Shown here: one piece after another, positions 18,019-26,401 of the stretch
Position numbering within the stretch: position 1 is the first letter of the stretch
Layout: every line of letters begins with the position of its first letter
From: Cytobacillus massiliigabonensis
Lineage (GTDB): Bacteria; Bacillota; Bacilli; Bacillales; Cytobacillaceae
Direction: 5' to 3'
Assembly: GCF_900199725.1 (NCBI RefSeq)
Contig: NZ_LT904904.1
Span: forward strand, 2,857,891-2,921,890
Length of the DNA: 64,000 bases
Made by a program: the position numbers and the translations under genes
Notes under the pieces: generated by a model
The model's input: the letters and a program-made list of their open reading frames with translations, nothing else
Databases searched by the model: none
Told to the model about the DNA's origin: nothing

Positions 18019-18319
18019 TCACTTCCTCACCAATCATTAGCGTGATGAGATCTCCCGCAAATTTCATTGCATCTTTTCCAGATGCTTTCCCTTCGTCTGT
18101 TCTCATTGCTGTTTGCAATGCTTCATGACTGTCATAAAACATTTCGCACATTAAATAATATTTGCCTTCGCCCCCCATAGGACTGCCAACAATTCTAGTA
18201 ACCTCCATTTTTCGAAGACCCGGGATTTTTGCTGTCAATGGACCATGAGTTTCAAAATAATGCTTATCAAATGCCTCTTTATTTTCAGGATGCTTGTATA
18301 GAGCGATCAGTTTTACCAT
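18011..18319 (-). CDS. EthD-family small protein of the paa operon
   Basis: A protein of about 102 residues with the EthD ferredoxin-like (dimeric alpha-beta barrel) pattern: MVKLIALYKHPENKEAFDKHYFETHGPLTAKIPG without its join, then a glycine-containing loop and GKYYLMCEMFYDSHEAL. I start at the ATG at 18319 because GAGAGGAAG precedes it; an upstream GTG/ATG frame would run into the repeat array. EthD-like proteins occur in several degradation operons with unproved roles, possibly handling reactive oxygenated intermediates. Here it sits between paaD and the crotonases. Confidence 0.75.
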   Translation of the reverse strand: MVKLIALYKHPENKEAFDKHYFETHGPLTAKIPGLRKMEVTRIVGSPMGGEGKYYLMCEMFYDSHEALQTAMRTDEGKASGKDAMKFAGDLITLMIGEEVNE

Positions 18320-18367
18320 ACGGACAACTTCCTCTCGATTTTTTAGTTTTTTTTCAAGTAATCTATT

Positions 18368-18720
18368 ATTTTTGCAATTTCCTATACTTGTTTGCAAATA
18401 ATCATTTATTTTTGCAAATGCCTCTTATTTTTTTGCAAATAATCATTTATTTTTGCAAATGCCTCTTACTTTTTTGCAATTAATCACTTATTTTTGCAAA
18501 TGCCTCTTACTTTTTTGCAATTAATCATTTATTTTGCAAATGCCTCTTATTTTTTTGCAAATAATCATTTATTTTTGCAAATGCCTCTTATTTTTTTGCA
18601 ATTAATCATTTATTTTTGCAATTACCTATATTGTTTGCAATTAATCATTTATTTTTGCAAATGCCTCTTACTTTTTTGCAATTAATCATTTATTTTTGCA
18701 ATTACCTCTTACTATTTTAC
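18368..18720. repeat. Array of about 17 TTTGCAA(A/T) cores, 41-bp higher-order units
   Basis: The gap between paaD and the EthD gene is a tandem array. The central G of TTTGC falls at 18374, 18394, 18414, 18435, 18455, 18476, 18496, 18517, 18536, 18557, 18577, 18598, 18618, 18637, 18657, 18678 and 18698. Steps are 19-21 bases (mean about 20.25), and a degenerate copy lies near 18719. Alternating spacers (AATCATTTATT and ATGCCTCTTATT types) make 41-bp dimer units that are almost identical. It shares core and spacing with 1162-1318 but is more homogeneous, hence probably younger. It creates spurious reading frames on the plus strand that I do not annotate. Confidence 0.9.
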
Positions 18721-18731
18721 AAATCATAGTT

Positions 18732-19223
18732 CTACATCATCGTTGAGACAGGTTTCATCGCTTCAAAAGGATTTTTGCACGTCCTGCAGTATAGAATGCT
18801 TCGGCATGCAGTAGGACCAAAGATATTTTCTATCGTCGTATAGGTAGATTCACAATAAGGGCAATCCACGTGCCATTCGCCAGTTTCAGTTATTCGCGTT
18901 GGAGGCGGGGCAATCCCAAACTCTTTTAATCGCAATCTTCCTTCATCAGAAACTCGATCCGATGTCCAAGGTGGATGATAAATAAATTGTACTTTGATTT
19001 GTTTAAAAAAATTCAATTCAGCTACAGAATTGACTACATTCCTTTGGATAATATCCAACGCGGGACAGCCCATAAACGTTGGTAAAAGCTCAATTAAAAC
19101 AGAGTCTTCAAATACTTCTACTTTTTCGACCATTCCTAAATCAATGATTGATATCGAATCAATTTCTGGATCTTTAACTTGCTTAAGCGCTTCCATTACA
19201 CTATTTTCTCTCTCACGAAGCAT
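18732..19223 (-). CDS. paaD: PaaD, MIP18/zinc-ribbon protein of phenylacetyl-CoA epoxidase
   Basis: A 163-residue protein. The N-terminal MIP18/DUF59 domain reads ALKQVKDPEIDSISIIDLGMV with LLPTFMGCPALD. A C-terminal four-cysteine ribbon follows (CPYCES...CRSILYCRTCKNPF). PaaD is thought to help assemble or mature the metal site of the PaaABCE oxygenase. It is fourth in the paaABCD gene order and precedes the repeat array. The N-terminus could begin at the ATG nine codons later. Confidence 0.92.
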   Translation of the reverse strand: MLRERENSVMEALKQVKDPEIDSISIIDLGMVEKVEVFEDSVLIELLPTFMGCPALDIIQRNVVNSVAELNFFKQIKVQFIYHPPWTSDRVSDEGRLRLKEFGIAPPPTRITETGEWHVDCPYCESTYTTIENIFGPTACRSILYCRTCKNPFEAMKPVSTMM

Positions 19224-19272
19224 CCTGCATCAATCCTTTGCAATTTTTACCGGAACATCCTCCTCTTTTTTC

Positions 19273-20088
19273 CTACCAGGTTGCAGCGGGATCGATTTGA
19301 TATACTTCGCTAAGAGTCATTAAAGCATCCTCCAGGTCCTTTGTATGCTCTCCTTTTCGTCCGTCTCCGCTTTGCATCCCAAACCGGTCTGGCATGGAAA
19401 GATGAACAGAATCGAAGACTGGCTTCATAGATAGCTTCCATTTTTCTTTTAGAATGTCCTCCGATTCAATTATTTTGAATGCTGCTAGGTCTTTACTCAA
19501 AGAACCTAATGACAGTACCCCTTCAAAATCAGCATATACTCGCTTAATAGCATCCTCCAGCCTCTTTCTTGCTTCTCCCCCAGCCTGCATTAATTGCCCA
19601 AACCATGTTTTCCAATGCAAAAGATGATAATATAGCTCCATATTCACCTTCAGCGCTGTATTTGCCAGCGGCACATAAGAAGAGTTTTTCAATGATTCCA
19701 TCCGAATTTTTTTCGCTTGGACGTAGAAATAATTTCTGACTACCGCAAAAGCCCAATCATAGCGCGGTTTTGATAAATAATGACCTGGTCCATTCACCAT
19801 TTCTAGCAAAATAGCATTCTTTCGAACCGAAGCTGGACGAGCATGTGCGAGATGATTTACGTCGCCTTCCCCAAGATCACTTAGAAGCTGATAAAACATC
19901 GCTGCATGGCCCATTGAATCCTGACTTATGGAAGAGAAAGCAACATCTTCCTCAATATGGGGGGCAAGGCCTAGCCATTCTGATCCGCGATAAGCAAGGA
20001 TGAAATCATCATCTGCCAGCTGGTAAAGGAGTGAAAGTAACGCCGATTGATATGCTTGATCCATTGGCTTTCCATCAACCATTTTCAC
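19273..20088 (-). CDS. paaC: Phenylacetyl-CoA 1,2-epoxidase subunit PaaC
   Basis: A protein of about 271 residues, the ferritin-like structural partner of PaaA (ALLSLLYQLADDDFILAYRGSEWLG; EEDVAFSSISQDSMGHA; ALKVNMELYYHLLHW). I place the start at the GTG at 20088, six bases after AGGAGG, overlapping paaB by 14 bases. The ATG two codons later (20082) is equally usable, and a longer frame from 20130 lacks support. PaaC stabilises PaaA and carries no complete di-iron site. Confidence 0.92.
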   Translation of the reverse strand: MKMVDGKPMDQAYQSALLSLLYQLADDDFILAYRGSEWLGLAPHIEEDVAFSSISQDSMGHAAMFYQLLSDLGEGDVNHLAHARPASVRKNAILLEMVNGPGHYLSKPRYDWAFAVVRNYFYVQAKKIRMESLKNSSYVPLANTALKVNMELYYHLLHWKTWFGQLMQAGGEARKRLEDAIKRVYADFEGVLSLGSLSKDLAAFKIIESEDILKEKWKLSMKPVFDSVHLSMPDRFGMQSGDGRKGEHTKDLEDALMTLSEVYQIDPAATW

Positions 20089-20440
20089 TTTTTTCCTCCT
20101 CTCCCCATGAAAGAATTTCTTTCTCATCAAGCATTCCCTGTTCGTATTGCCGCCATTTTTTCTTTAAATAGCCATACCCTTTTGTATTTCGATAATCCTT
20201 ATTATCAAGCCGTTGCAATGTTTGCTTTTCCTCCCAATTCATCTTGCGGATATCTGAACGTTTTACGACCCAAATATCAGCTACTGGTTCTCTCCTCATA
20301 AAATTCTCCTGTGCCAAAATCAGGGCAAGTTCACTGTTTGGTGCCAGCAGAGAAAATTGATATTGAAGAGGAGAGGTATCTGATCGCTTGCTAAAAACTT
20401 CGAATTCCTGATAAAATCCTTCACTGCCCAAAAGGTTCAC
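20075..20440 (-). CDS. paaB: Phenylacetyl-CoA 1,2-epoxidase subunit PaaB
   Basis: A 121-residue small subunit bridging PaaA-PaaC heterodimers. Recognised by FYQEFEVFSKRSDTSP near the N-terminus, LAPNSELALILAQENFMRREP and DIWVVKRSDI. It sits between paaA (16 bases upstream) and paaC (overlapping) in the standard order. Its acidic tail (GEEEKSENG) is a little longer than I expect of the family. Confidence 0.92.
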   Translation of the reverse strand: MNLLGSEGFYQEFEVFSKRSDTSPLQYQFSLLAPNSELALILAQENFMRREPVADIWVVKRSDIRKMNWEEKQTLQRLDNKDYRNTKGYGYLKKKWRQYEQGMLDEKEILSWGEEEKSENG

Positions 20441-20456
20441 TCCTTTTTAAACGTGT

Positions 20457-21416
20457 TTATTTAGCCATGTTCAAAGCCTCACGTACCCACTGATTTTCAA
20501 TATATGCCGTCTTGCGGAGCTCCAAACGTTCCTTTGATTTCGGTCCATTATTTTTTATGATCTCTTTAAAGCGATTCCAATCCGGCTGTTTATATACCCA
20601 AAGTGCTTGCTCCTGATCAAAATGAAGCGTTTCATCCGGCAAGGTCAGCCCTAGCGATAACACCCTTGGAATATATTTTGAAAAGAAGTCCTGTCTAAGC
20701 TGTTCGTTTGTTTTTGTTCGAATCCGGTATTTAATTGTAATATCCTGCTTAGATGTCCCAGTTGTTGATGCATCTGCAGGACCAAAAAACATAAGAAGCG
20801 CTTCCCACCAACGATTGACTGCCTCTTGAACCATTGTGCGCTGTTCATTTGTGCCTTCTGCCAATGCCATAATAATGGCCTCTCCATGCTGGGCATGAAA
20901 GACTTCTTCAGCACAAATTCTTTTTAATGCACGTGCATAAGGACCGTAAGAAGCATTTAGCATATTTGTTTGTGAAATAATTGCTGCCCCATCAACAAGC
21001 CATCCAATTAGTCCCGCGTCTCCCCAGGTGGGCGCCTCCATATGGAATACATTATGAAATTTCAGACGGCCGCTAAATAAATCTCCCATAATATCTTCAC
21101 GTGTTTTCCCTAAAGGCTTCATTAAGTCCTCAGCCACTCGAAGCAATAGCTGGCCATGCCCCATTTCATCCTGCACTTTAGCCATAATGCCTAGCTTTCT
21201 TTTTAATGAAGGCGCTTTTGGCACCCACTCTTTTTCAGGTAGTGCCCCCATGATCTCACTAATTCCATGCATGGAGATTAGTTTGATTAGTGTAGAGCGA
21301 TATTCATCTGGCATCCAATCATCAGCTTCAATTTTTTCACCTGCCTCAATCCGCATTAAAAAATGTCTGTATTTTTCCTGTTCTGTTAGTTGATTTAAAA
21401 AAACAACATCCGACAA
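20457..21416 (-). CDS. paaA: Phenylacetyl-CoA 1,2-epoxidase catalytic subunit PaaA
   Basis: A protein of about 319 residues, the di-iron oxygenase that epoxidises the ring of phenylacetyl-CoA. Two ExxH iron motifs are visible, QDEMGH (Glu87, His90) and AEEVFH (Glu174, His177), numbered from the upstream GTG. I prefer the TTG at 21416: AGGAGG is eight bases before it, whereas the GTG at 21425 overlaps the ribosome site. It is first gene of the paaABCD-ethD-paaFGHJ operon, with a perfect 21-bp operator at 21463-21483. The expected reductase partner PaaE is not encoded in the window. Confidence 0.93.
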   Translation of the reverse strand: MSDVVFLNQLTEQEKYRHFLMRIEAGEKIEADDWMPDEYRSTLIKLISMHGISEIMGALPEKEWVPKAPSLKRKLGIMAKVQDEMGHGQLLLRVAEDLMKPLGKTREDIMGDLFSGRLKFHNVFHMEAPTWGDAGLIGWLVDGAAIISQTNMLNASYGPYARALKRICAEEVFHAQHGEAIIMALAEGTNEQRTMVQEAVNRWWEALLMFFGPADASTTGTSKQDITIKYRIRTKTNEQLRQDFFSKYIPRVLSLGLTLPDETLHFDQEQALWVYKQPDWNRFKEIIKNNGPKSKERLELRKTAYIENQWVREALNMAK

Positions 21417-21462
21417 TGCCTTCACCTCCTAATAATCCTTATTAAAATTATTATATTTATAT

Positions 21463-21483
21463 ATAACGTTTATTAGACGTTAT
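21463..21483. promoter_or_regulatory. Perfect paa-island operator before paaA
   Basis: ATAACGT, spacer TTATTAG, ACGTTAT, extended by one more T/A pair on each side (21462-21484). It is 40-50 bases before the paaA start, overlapping the expected promoter, which fits repression. Same arms and spacing as 12143-12163. Confidence 0.75.
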
Positions 21484-21587
21484 ACCTTTTATATGTCATA
21501 TATATATTTAAAACAAAGATACCGTGTAAACAGGTAAAAGTCAATTAGTTTTCAGAAAATTAAATAATTTATTTTAAACATTAAAAT

Positions 21588-21617
21588 ACCTGCTGACTCG
21601 TTTAAAAATCAACAGGT
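21588..21617 (-). terminator. Possible terminator downstream of ugd
   Basis: ACCTGCTGA and TCAACAGGT pair (8 of 9) across 12 bases. On the minus strand the stem is followed by ATTTTAAT, a weak T tract. It lies 100 bases beyond the ugd stop, between ugd and the paaA promoter. Confidence 0.4.
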
Positions 21618-21715
21618 GTTCATTCAACTTCTTTTCTTTTTATTTTATCATTTACTGCTTCCTCCATCAGGAAATAGCATGCATATAAACGCAATGACCA
21701 GCCACTTCTATACAT

Positions 21716-23041
21716 TTATTTTTCTATCAATATAGACGGTCTTCCTATCGGATAATATTCTATTTCTTCACATGCTCTTATTTTTTCTTCATCTAAACAA
21801 TTTCTTCCATCAAAAATGATTGGATGCCTCATATTCTTCAGCAGGTTTGCCATGTCCAGGTTTTTAATCTCATTCCATTCTGTGATAATAAAAACAGCGT
21901 CGGAATTTAAAGCAGCTTCATTGATTGAACTGGAATACGTGATGGTATCCCCTAATATCTTTCTCGCATTTTCCTTTGCAACAGGATCATAAGCAGCTAC
22001 TTCTGCACCAAGATTAGTTAATAGATGCGAAATTTTAATAGAAGGCGCTTCCCGCATATCATCGGTCTCCGGCTTAAAAGCAAGGCCAAGCAGTGCAATT
22101 TTTTTCCCTTTTAAGTCTCCAAACCGTTTCACCGCTTTCCTGACAAGGGTTTCCTGCTGTAGATCATTAATAGCAATAGTCTCCTTTAGCAAAGAGAAGC
22201 GGACTCCATGTAAATCGGCAGTATGAAGCAAAGCTTTAACATCCTTTGGAAAACAAGATCCACCATATCCAATTCCTGGACGAAGAAAAGCGTCTCCTAT
22301 CCTTTTATCTTTCCCCATCCCTTCAGCAACCGCAGTAATATCCGCTCCCACTGCTTCACATAAATTTGCAACTTCATTAATAAAGCTAATCTTTGTCGCT
22401 AAAAATGAATTGGAAGCATATTTAATCATTTCCGCACTTCTGATGCTAGTTAGGATAATTGGAACATTCAATGGTCGATACATCTCTAATATTTTATTTG
22501 CGGCCTCTCTATTTTCATAGCCAATAATTATTCGGTCAGCTTTCATGGTATCCTCTATGGCAGAACCTTGCCTGAGAAATTCCGGATTTGAAATGATCTC
22601 AACGGCTGCCTGTTTGCTGCAGCGTTCATCTAAAATGCTTTTAATATATTCATTGGTACCAACTGGCACTGTGCTCTTTAATACAACAATAGCACTCTGT
22701 TCTAAATGAATTGAAATATCATTCGCCGCTTGCTTAAGATACGATAAATCAGCTCCCCCATCATTTTTTTGCGGTGTCCCAACAGCAATGATAATGATTT
22801 CAGCACCTTTTAGCCCATCCCGATGTGATGTTGTAAATTTCAATCTACCAACTTCAATATTTTTAATAAGTAAATCATCAAGGCCAGGTTCATAGATAGG
22901 AGAGATCCCTTGAATGAGATTAGTAATTTTTTGTTCATCCAGATCAATACATACAACATGGTGGCCAATTTCCGATAAACATACACCTGTAGACAGACCA
23001 ACATAACCTGTACCTAAAATGGCTACATTCATCTTATTCAA
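21716..23041 (-). CDS. ugd: UDP-glucose 6-dehydrogenase (YtcA/TuaD-like)
   Basis: A 441-residue enzyme making UDP-glucuronate from UDP-glucose with two NAD+. The NAD site is [10 protein letters not shown] (10-19), the catalytic lysine is Lys207 in MIKYASN and the nucleophile is Cys263 in [10 protein letters not shown]. It overlaps the uridylyltransferase gene by 8 bases. With the neighbouring CotS, CotSA, YtcB and YtcC relatives this matches the Bacillus subtilis ytdA-ytcABC/cotS spore coat genes, so the product likely feeds a coat polysaccharide rather than teichuronic acid. Confidence 0.92.
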   Translation of the reverse strand: MNKMNVAILGTGYVGLSTGVCLSEIGHHVVCIDLDEQKITNLIQGISPIYEPGLDDLLIKNIEVGRLKFTTSHRDGLKGAEIIIIAVGTPQKNDGGADLSYLKQAANDISIHLEQSAIVVLKSTVPVGTNEYIKSILDERCSKQAAVEIISNPEFLRQGSAIEDTMKADRIIIGYENREAANKILEMYRPLNVPIILTSIRSAEMIKYASNSFLATKISFINEVANLCEAVGADITAVAEGMGKDKRIGDAFLRPGIGYGGSCFPKDVKALLHTADLHGVRFSLLKETIAINDLQQETLVRKAVKRFGDLKGKKIALLGLAFKPETDDMREAPSIKISHLLTNLGAEVAAYDPVAKENARKILGDTITYSSSINEAALNSDAVFIITEWNEIKNLDMANLLKNMRHPIIFDGRNCLDEEKIRACEEIEYYPIGRPSILIEK

Positions 23042-23939
23042 GCTCTCTTTCTTTATTTAGATAATTTTCTTTTTGATTTATATTCTTTAAATACTCAAGC
23101 ACTGGTTCCCTTGTATCGCTTCTTTGCAAAGCAAAATCAAGCGTTGCTTTAATAAACCCTATTTTTCCTCCAATATCATAGCGGGTCCCTTCAAAATGAT
23201 AAGCGTATACAGCCTGGTGTTTATTTAATTCATGAATGGCATCTGTCAGCTGCAGTTCATTTCCATGTCCATTAGGAAGGCTTTCGAGAATGTCAAATAT
23301 TTCGGGCCTTAACACGTAGCGACCCATAATGGCATATCTTGAAGGGGCCTGTTCTATACTTGGCTTCTCTACTAATGAATCAATGCAGAATAGATTCGGC
23401 TCAATTTGATTGCCTTTTGGCTTGATAATCCCATATTTACTTACATCCTTCGCCGGGACATCTTGAACAGATACTACTGAGGAATTGTAGTATTCGTAAA
23501 CATTAATAATTTGTTTCAGACAAGGTATTTCAGACATCATTATGTCATCCCCTAACAGGACCGCAAAGGGTTCATTGCCAATCAAGCTTTTTGCGCATAG
23601 AATCGCATCTCCTAGACCCTTTGGCTCCTTTTGGCGGATATAATAGATATTTGCCATGTTAGATATTCTCTGGATTTCTTCCAATAATTCGAATTGCTTT
23701 TTCTTTAATAGCACTTGTTCCATTTCATATGATTTATCAAAGTGATCCTCAATTGATTTTTCCCCACGCCCTATTATGATAGCAATCTCCTTTATTCCTG
23801 AAGCAACCGCTTCCTCTACAACATATTGTATCGTCGGTTTATCAATAATCGGCAGCATTTCCTTTGGCTGAGCTTTCGTTGCAGGCAAAAAGCGGGTCCC
23901 AAGGCCTGCGGCAGGAATGATGGCTTTTCGAATGTTCAT
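23034..23939 (-). CDS. gtaB: UTP-glucose-1-phosphate uridylyltransferase (YtdA/GtaB-like)
   Basis: A 301-residue nucleotidyltransferase that makes UDP-glucose. Signature segments are [21 protein letters not shown] with the catalytic lysines, [14 protein letters not shown], and LLGDDIMM for metal binding. It overlaps ugd by 8 bases. It is separated from the CotSA gene by a terminator (24131-24163), and its upstream region has a CATATAAAA element close to a sigma-K -10, so it probably has its own late-sporulation promoter. It is likely the YtdA counterpart; the housekeeping gtaB would lie elsewhere. Confidence 0.92.
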   Translation of the reverse strand: MNIRKAIIPAAGLGTRFLPATKAQPKEMLPIIDKPTIQYVVEEAVASGIKEIAIIIGRGEKSIEDHFDKSYEMEQVLLKKKQFELLEEIQRISNMANIYYIRQKEPKGLGDAILCAKSLIGNEPFAVLLGDDIMMSEIPCLKQIINVYEYYNSSVVSVQDVPAKDVSKYGIIKPKGNQIEPNLFCIDSLVEKPSIEQAPSRYAIMGRYVLRPEIFDILESLPNGHGNELQLTDAIHELNKHQAVYAYHFEGTRYDIGGKIGFIKATLDFALQRSDTREPVLEYLKNINQKENYLNKERELE

Positions 23940-24130
23940 AAACTGCCTCCCTATTTTTTCCTTAATCTTTTATATGCAAGGGGATCTTTACCGCTACGTT
24001 AAATGCCTAACAACTGTGCATAAATAACAATTTTATTTATATACAGAAAACCTGATACACGCTAGATTTCGATTCCTAAATCAGGCATTCTTCTGCCAAC
24101 GGGAACTTACTACCCGAAAGCGTGAAATAA

Positions 24131-24163
24131 AAAACTCCTTTACCCTAATGGGCATGGAGTTTT
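24131..24163 (-). terminator. Terminator after the CotSA-like gene
   Basis: AAAACTCC and GGAGTTTT pair, with an inner CCC/GGG pair. On the minus strand the stem ends in a T tract. It lies in the 302-base gap between the CotSA-like gene and gtaB. The rest of that gap holds only a weak CCTGAT/ATCAGG hairpin near 24056-24090. Confidence 0.75.
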
Positions 24164-24241
24164 ATATAATCTATTGGATGCTTAAACCGCCAAATTGCCC
24201 TCTTTCTTCTGTTTGATTAGTAATCCCGGATGATGATCCAA

Positions 24242-26401
24242 TCATTTATCTTTCTCCTGGTGTTTGTCGGCAGCAACGTAGCGGCCTCTCATTACTGAAT
24301 AACTTTCTTCATCTCGGTAGCGGCCTTTCATTACTGAGTATGAGTTATCCCCTCGATAACGGTCTTTTCTAGAGAATCCCTTTCTTTGGGAAGCAATATG
24401 AGATTTTGTGTGGAGTTTATTATGCAGATTTGTTTGAGGGACTTTTGATTGTTTATTAGAATATTCACTCGGTATTTCATTTTCTTGTTCTTTTTGATTC
24501 TCAAAATTGTTTTGTGTGGTGTTCATATTTGGGGCTTTAGCCGTTTTATCCGTATTTTCCTGAACTACATAATTAGATATTGTTTGTAAAAATTCCTCCC
24601 AAATTACAATTACCTCGGATGCAATTACTCTACCTTTTTCCTCCACTTTCTTCATTAATGGCTCGTTTGACAAAATATCTATAATTTTTCCGCCAAAAAT
24701 ATTATGGAGTTTATTGTTCAATTTAGTTTGAGGGGCGTCAGATTGTTTACTTGCGGATTCAATAGGCTCCTCATTTTCCGACTTACTTTCTTGCCAGCTA
24801 GCTAATGTATCGTTGTCGAATTTTTGTTCTTCTTGATTTTCAACTATATCATGCACCTCATTCATAGTCGGAACTTCTGAGGTCTTTCCTGCATCCTCCT
24901 CTAGTACATCGTTAGATAACAATTGTATTAATTGCTTTCTAATTTCTGGAACCTCGGTAGCAAGGTCTTTTTCTCTCTTTCCCAATCTTCTCATTAATAA
25001 CCTGTATAACAATAATTCTTCATTTTTTTCATCATATATATCTGATTTATCGTACTGTTTACTGTGAGGAGCAGAAGATTGTTTATCAGCGGATTCACTG
25101 GACATCACAATTTCAGGCTTGCTATCCAAGAAGCTAGCTAACTTATCATTGTCAATTTCTTGTTCTCCTTGATGTTCAAATTTGTTCTGTATTTCAAACG
25201 TAATAGGTACCTCAGCAGTCTTACCTGCTTCTTCCTGAGATACATGAACGGCTGGCATTTGCATGGATTGGTCCCAAATTTCAAGAACCTCGGAAGCAAC
25301 TCTATCATACTTGTAAATAGAAACGGCAAGCTCTCTCCCTCTTTCCCCCATTCTCCTCATCAGTGACTTATTTGACAATATTTCTGCAATTTTTTCTTCA
25401 AAGCAGCCAGGATCCTCTGGATTTTCCACAACTAAACCATTCTCTCCAGAAAGTATTACTTCGGGATTTCCTCCTCTTGCAGTTGTCACAATAGGCAGAC
25501 CAGCAGCCATAGCTTCATAATGCACCCTTGCCAATGGTTCTTGCCAAATGGATGTACATACAAAAATATCAGCTGCAGCAAACCAGTTTTGAATTTCATC
25601 TGGTGCAACAAAACCTGTTGTTATAACGGGTATCGGCAGTTTCTTTGCTAATGATTTTACATAGGCAATATAGTCGGAAATACCATCTTGACTAAACCAT
25701 TTACTGCCAACTATCACTAAGGCTAAATCATTAAATTTCCTTGAAAGATTTGGAATAGCCCTAATTAGCCTATCTACTCCTTTATTATTTGAAAGCCTCC
25801 CAGCAAATAAAATGACCGTCTTGTTTTCTAAGCCATGAGCTTTGCGAATATCACTCCGTATTTTTTGCATCTTAGGATGACTTCCAGGTAAAAACCGGCT
25901 GCTATCTACGCCAGAATAAATTGTACTAATCTTTGGCGAAGCCTCAGGATATAACGTTCGAATGACATCTCCGATATATTCACTGACAGTTGCGATTTTA
26001 GAGACTTCATTCAAAGCTGATTTTGCCTCTTCGGGATTGATTTTTTCCTGATTGAACATATCATTATGCATGCTTAGGGTTATTCTTGAATGAGGTGACG
26101 CTTGTCTAACAGGCAAGACTAATAGAGGACGGTTAAATATATGGATGAGATCAAAATGATTCGTTTCTAGATAGCGGATGACCTCTTCTCGATATACTTC
26201 AAATATTTTTCCTGGTACACGAACATAATGGATGCCATTTACTGTTTCTTGATCAGGGAGCGATGCATCATTTACTCCTAAAACACTAATATCGTGAACT
26301 TTACTTAAGTGAGGCAGAATGCCGGATATATAGGTTTGGATTGCACCGCCCATTATCGGCGGAACCGGAAGCTTTTCGGTACAAATCATTAAAACTTTCA
26401 C
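24242..26401 (-). CDS. CotSA-like glycosyltransferase family 4 with triplicated C-terminal tail
   Basis: 719 residues, about twice the normal length. Residues 1-375 are a complete GT4 enzyme: PPIMGGAIQTY donor loop, ILFAGRLSNNKGVD, and EPLARVHYEAMAAGLP with the nucleotide-sugar glutamates. The remainder is a repetitive charged tail. The terminal helix of the GT domain plus a linker (ILSNKSLMRR...EEAGKTAEVP, 341-398) recurs as 467-511 (LLMRRLGKREKD...EEDAGKTSEVP) and 577-624 (ILSNEPLMKKVEEKG...ENTDKTAKAP). It ends in two RYR-x4-YSVM(K/R)G units (681-706). The start overlaps the end of the CotS-family gene. It is likely a spore coat transferase; the tail may anchor or multimerise it, which is inference. 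Confidence 0.88.
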   Translation of the reverse strand: MKVLMICTEKLPVPPIMGGAIQTYISGILPHLSKVHDISVLGVNDASLPDQETVNGIHYVRVPGKIFEVYREEVIRYLETNHFDLIHIFNRPLLVLPVRQASPHSRITLSMHNDMFNQEKINPEEAKSALNEVSKIATVSEYIGDVIRTLYPEASPKISTIYSGVDSSRFLPGSHPKMQKIRSDIRKAHGLENKTVILFAGRLSNNKGVDRLIRAIPNLSRKFNDLALVIVGSKWFSQDGISDYIAYVKSLAKKLPIPVITTGFVAPDEIQNWFAAADIFVCTSIWQEPLARVHYEAMAAGLPIVTTARGGNPEVILSGENGLVVENPEDPGCFEEKIAEILSNKSLMRRMGERGRELAVSIYKYDRVASEVLEIWDQSMQMPAVHVSQEEAGKTAEVPITFEIQNKFEHQGEQEIDNDKLASFLDSKPEIVMSSESADKQSSAPHSKQYDKSDIYDEKNEELLLYRLLMRRLGKREKDLATEVPEIRKQLIQLLSNDVLEEDAGKTSEVPTMNEVHDIVENQEEQKFDNDTLASWQESKSENEEPIESASKQSDAPQTKLNNKLHNIFGGKIIDILSNEPLMKKVEEKGRVIASEVIVIWEEFLQTISNYVVQENTDKTAKAPNMNTTQNNFENQKEQENEIPSEYSNKQSKVPQTNLHNKLHTKSHIASQRKGFSRKDRYRGDNSYSVMKGRYRDEESYSVMRGRYVAADKHQEKDK

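Noticed and set aside
18229..18685. Plus-strand reading frames rich in Leu, Phe, Cys and Ile
   Set aside because: They are translations of the TTTGCAAA repeat array and lack ribosome sites; the same is true of the frames over 1040-1502.
18368..18720. CRISPR-like repeat array
   Set aside because: The units are 41-bp tandem repeats with almost identical spacers, there are no unique spacer sequences and no cas genes nearby.
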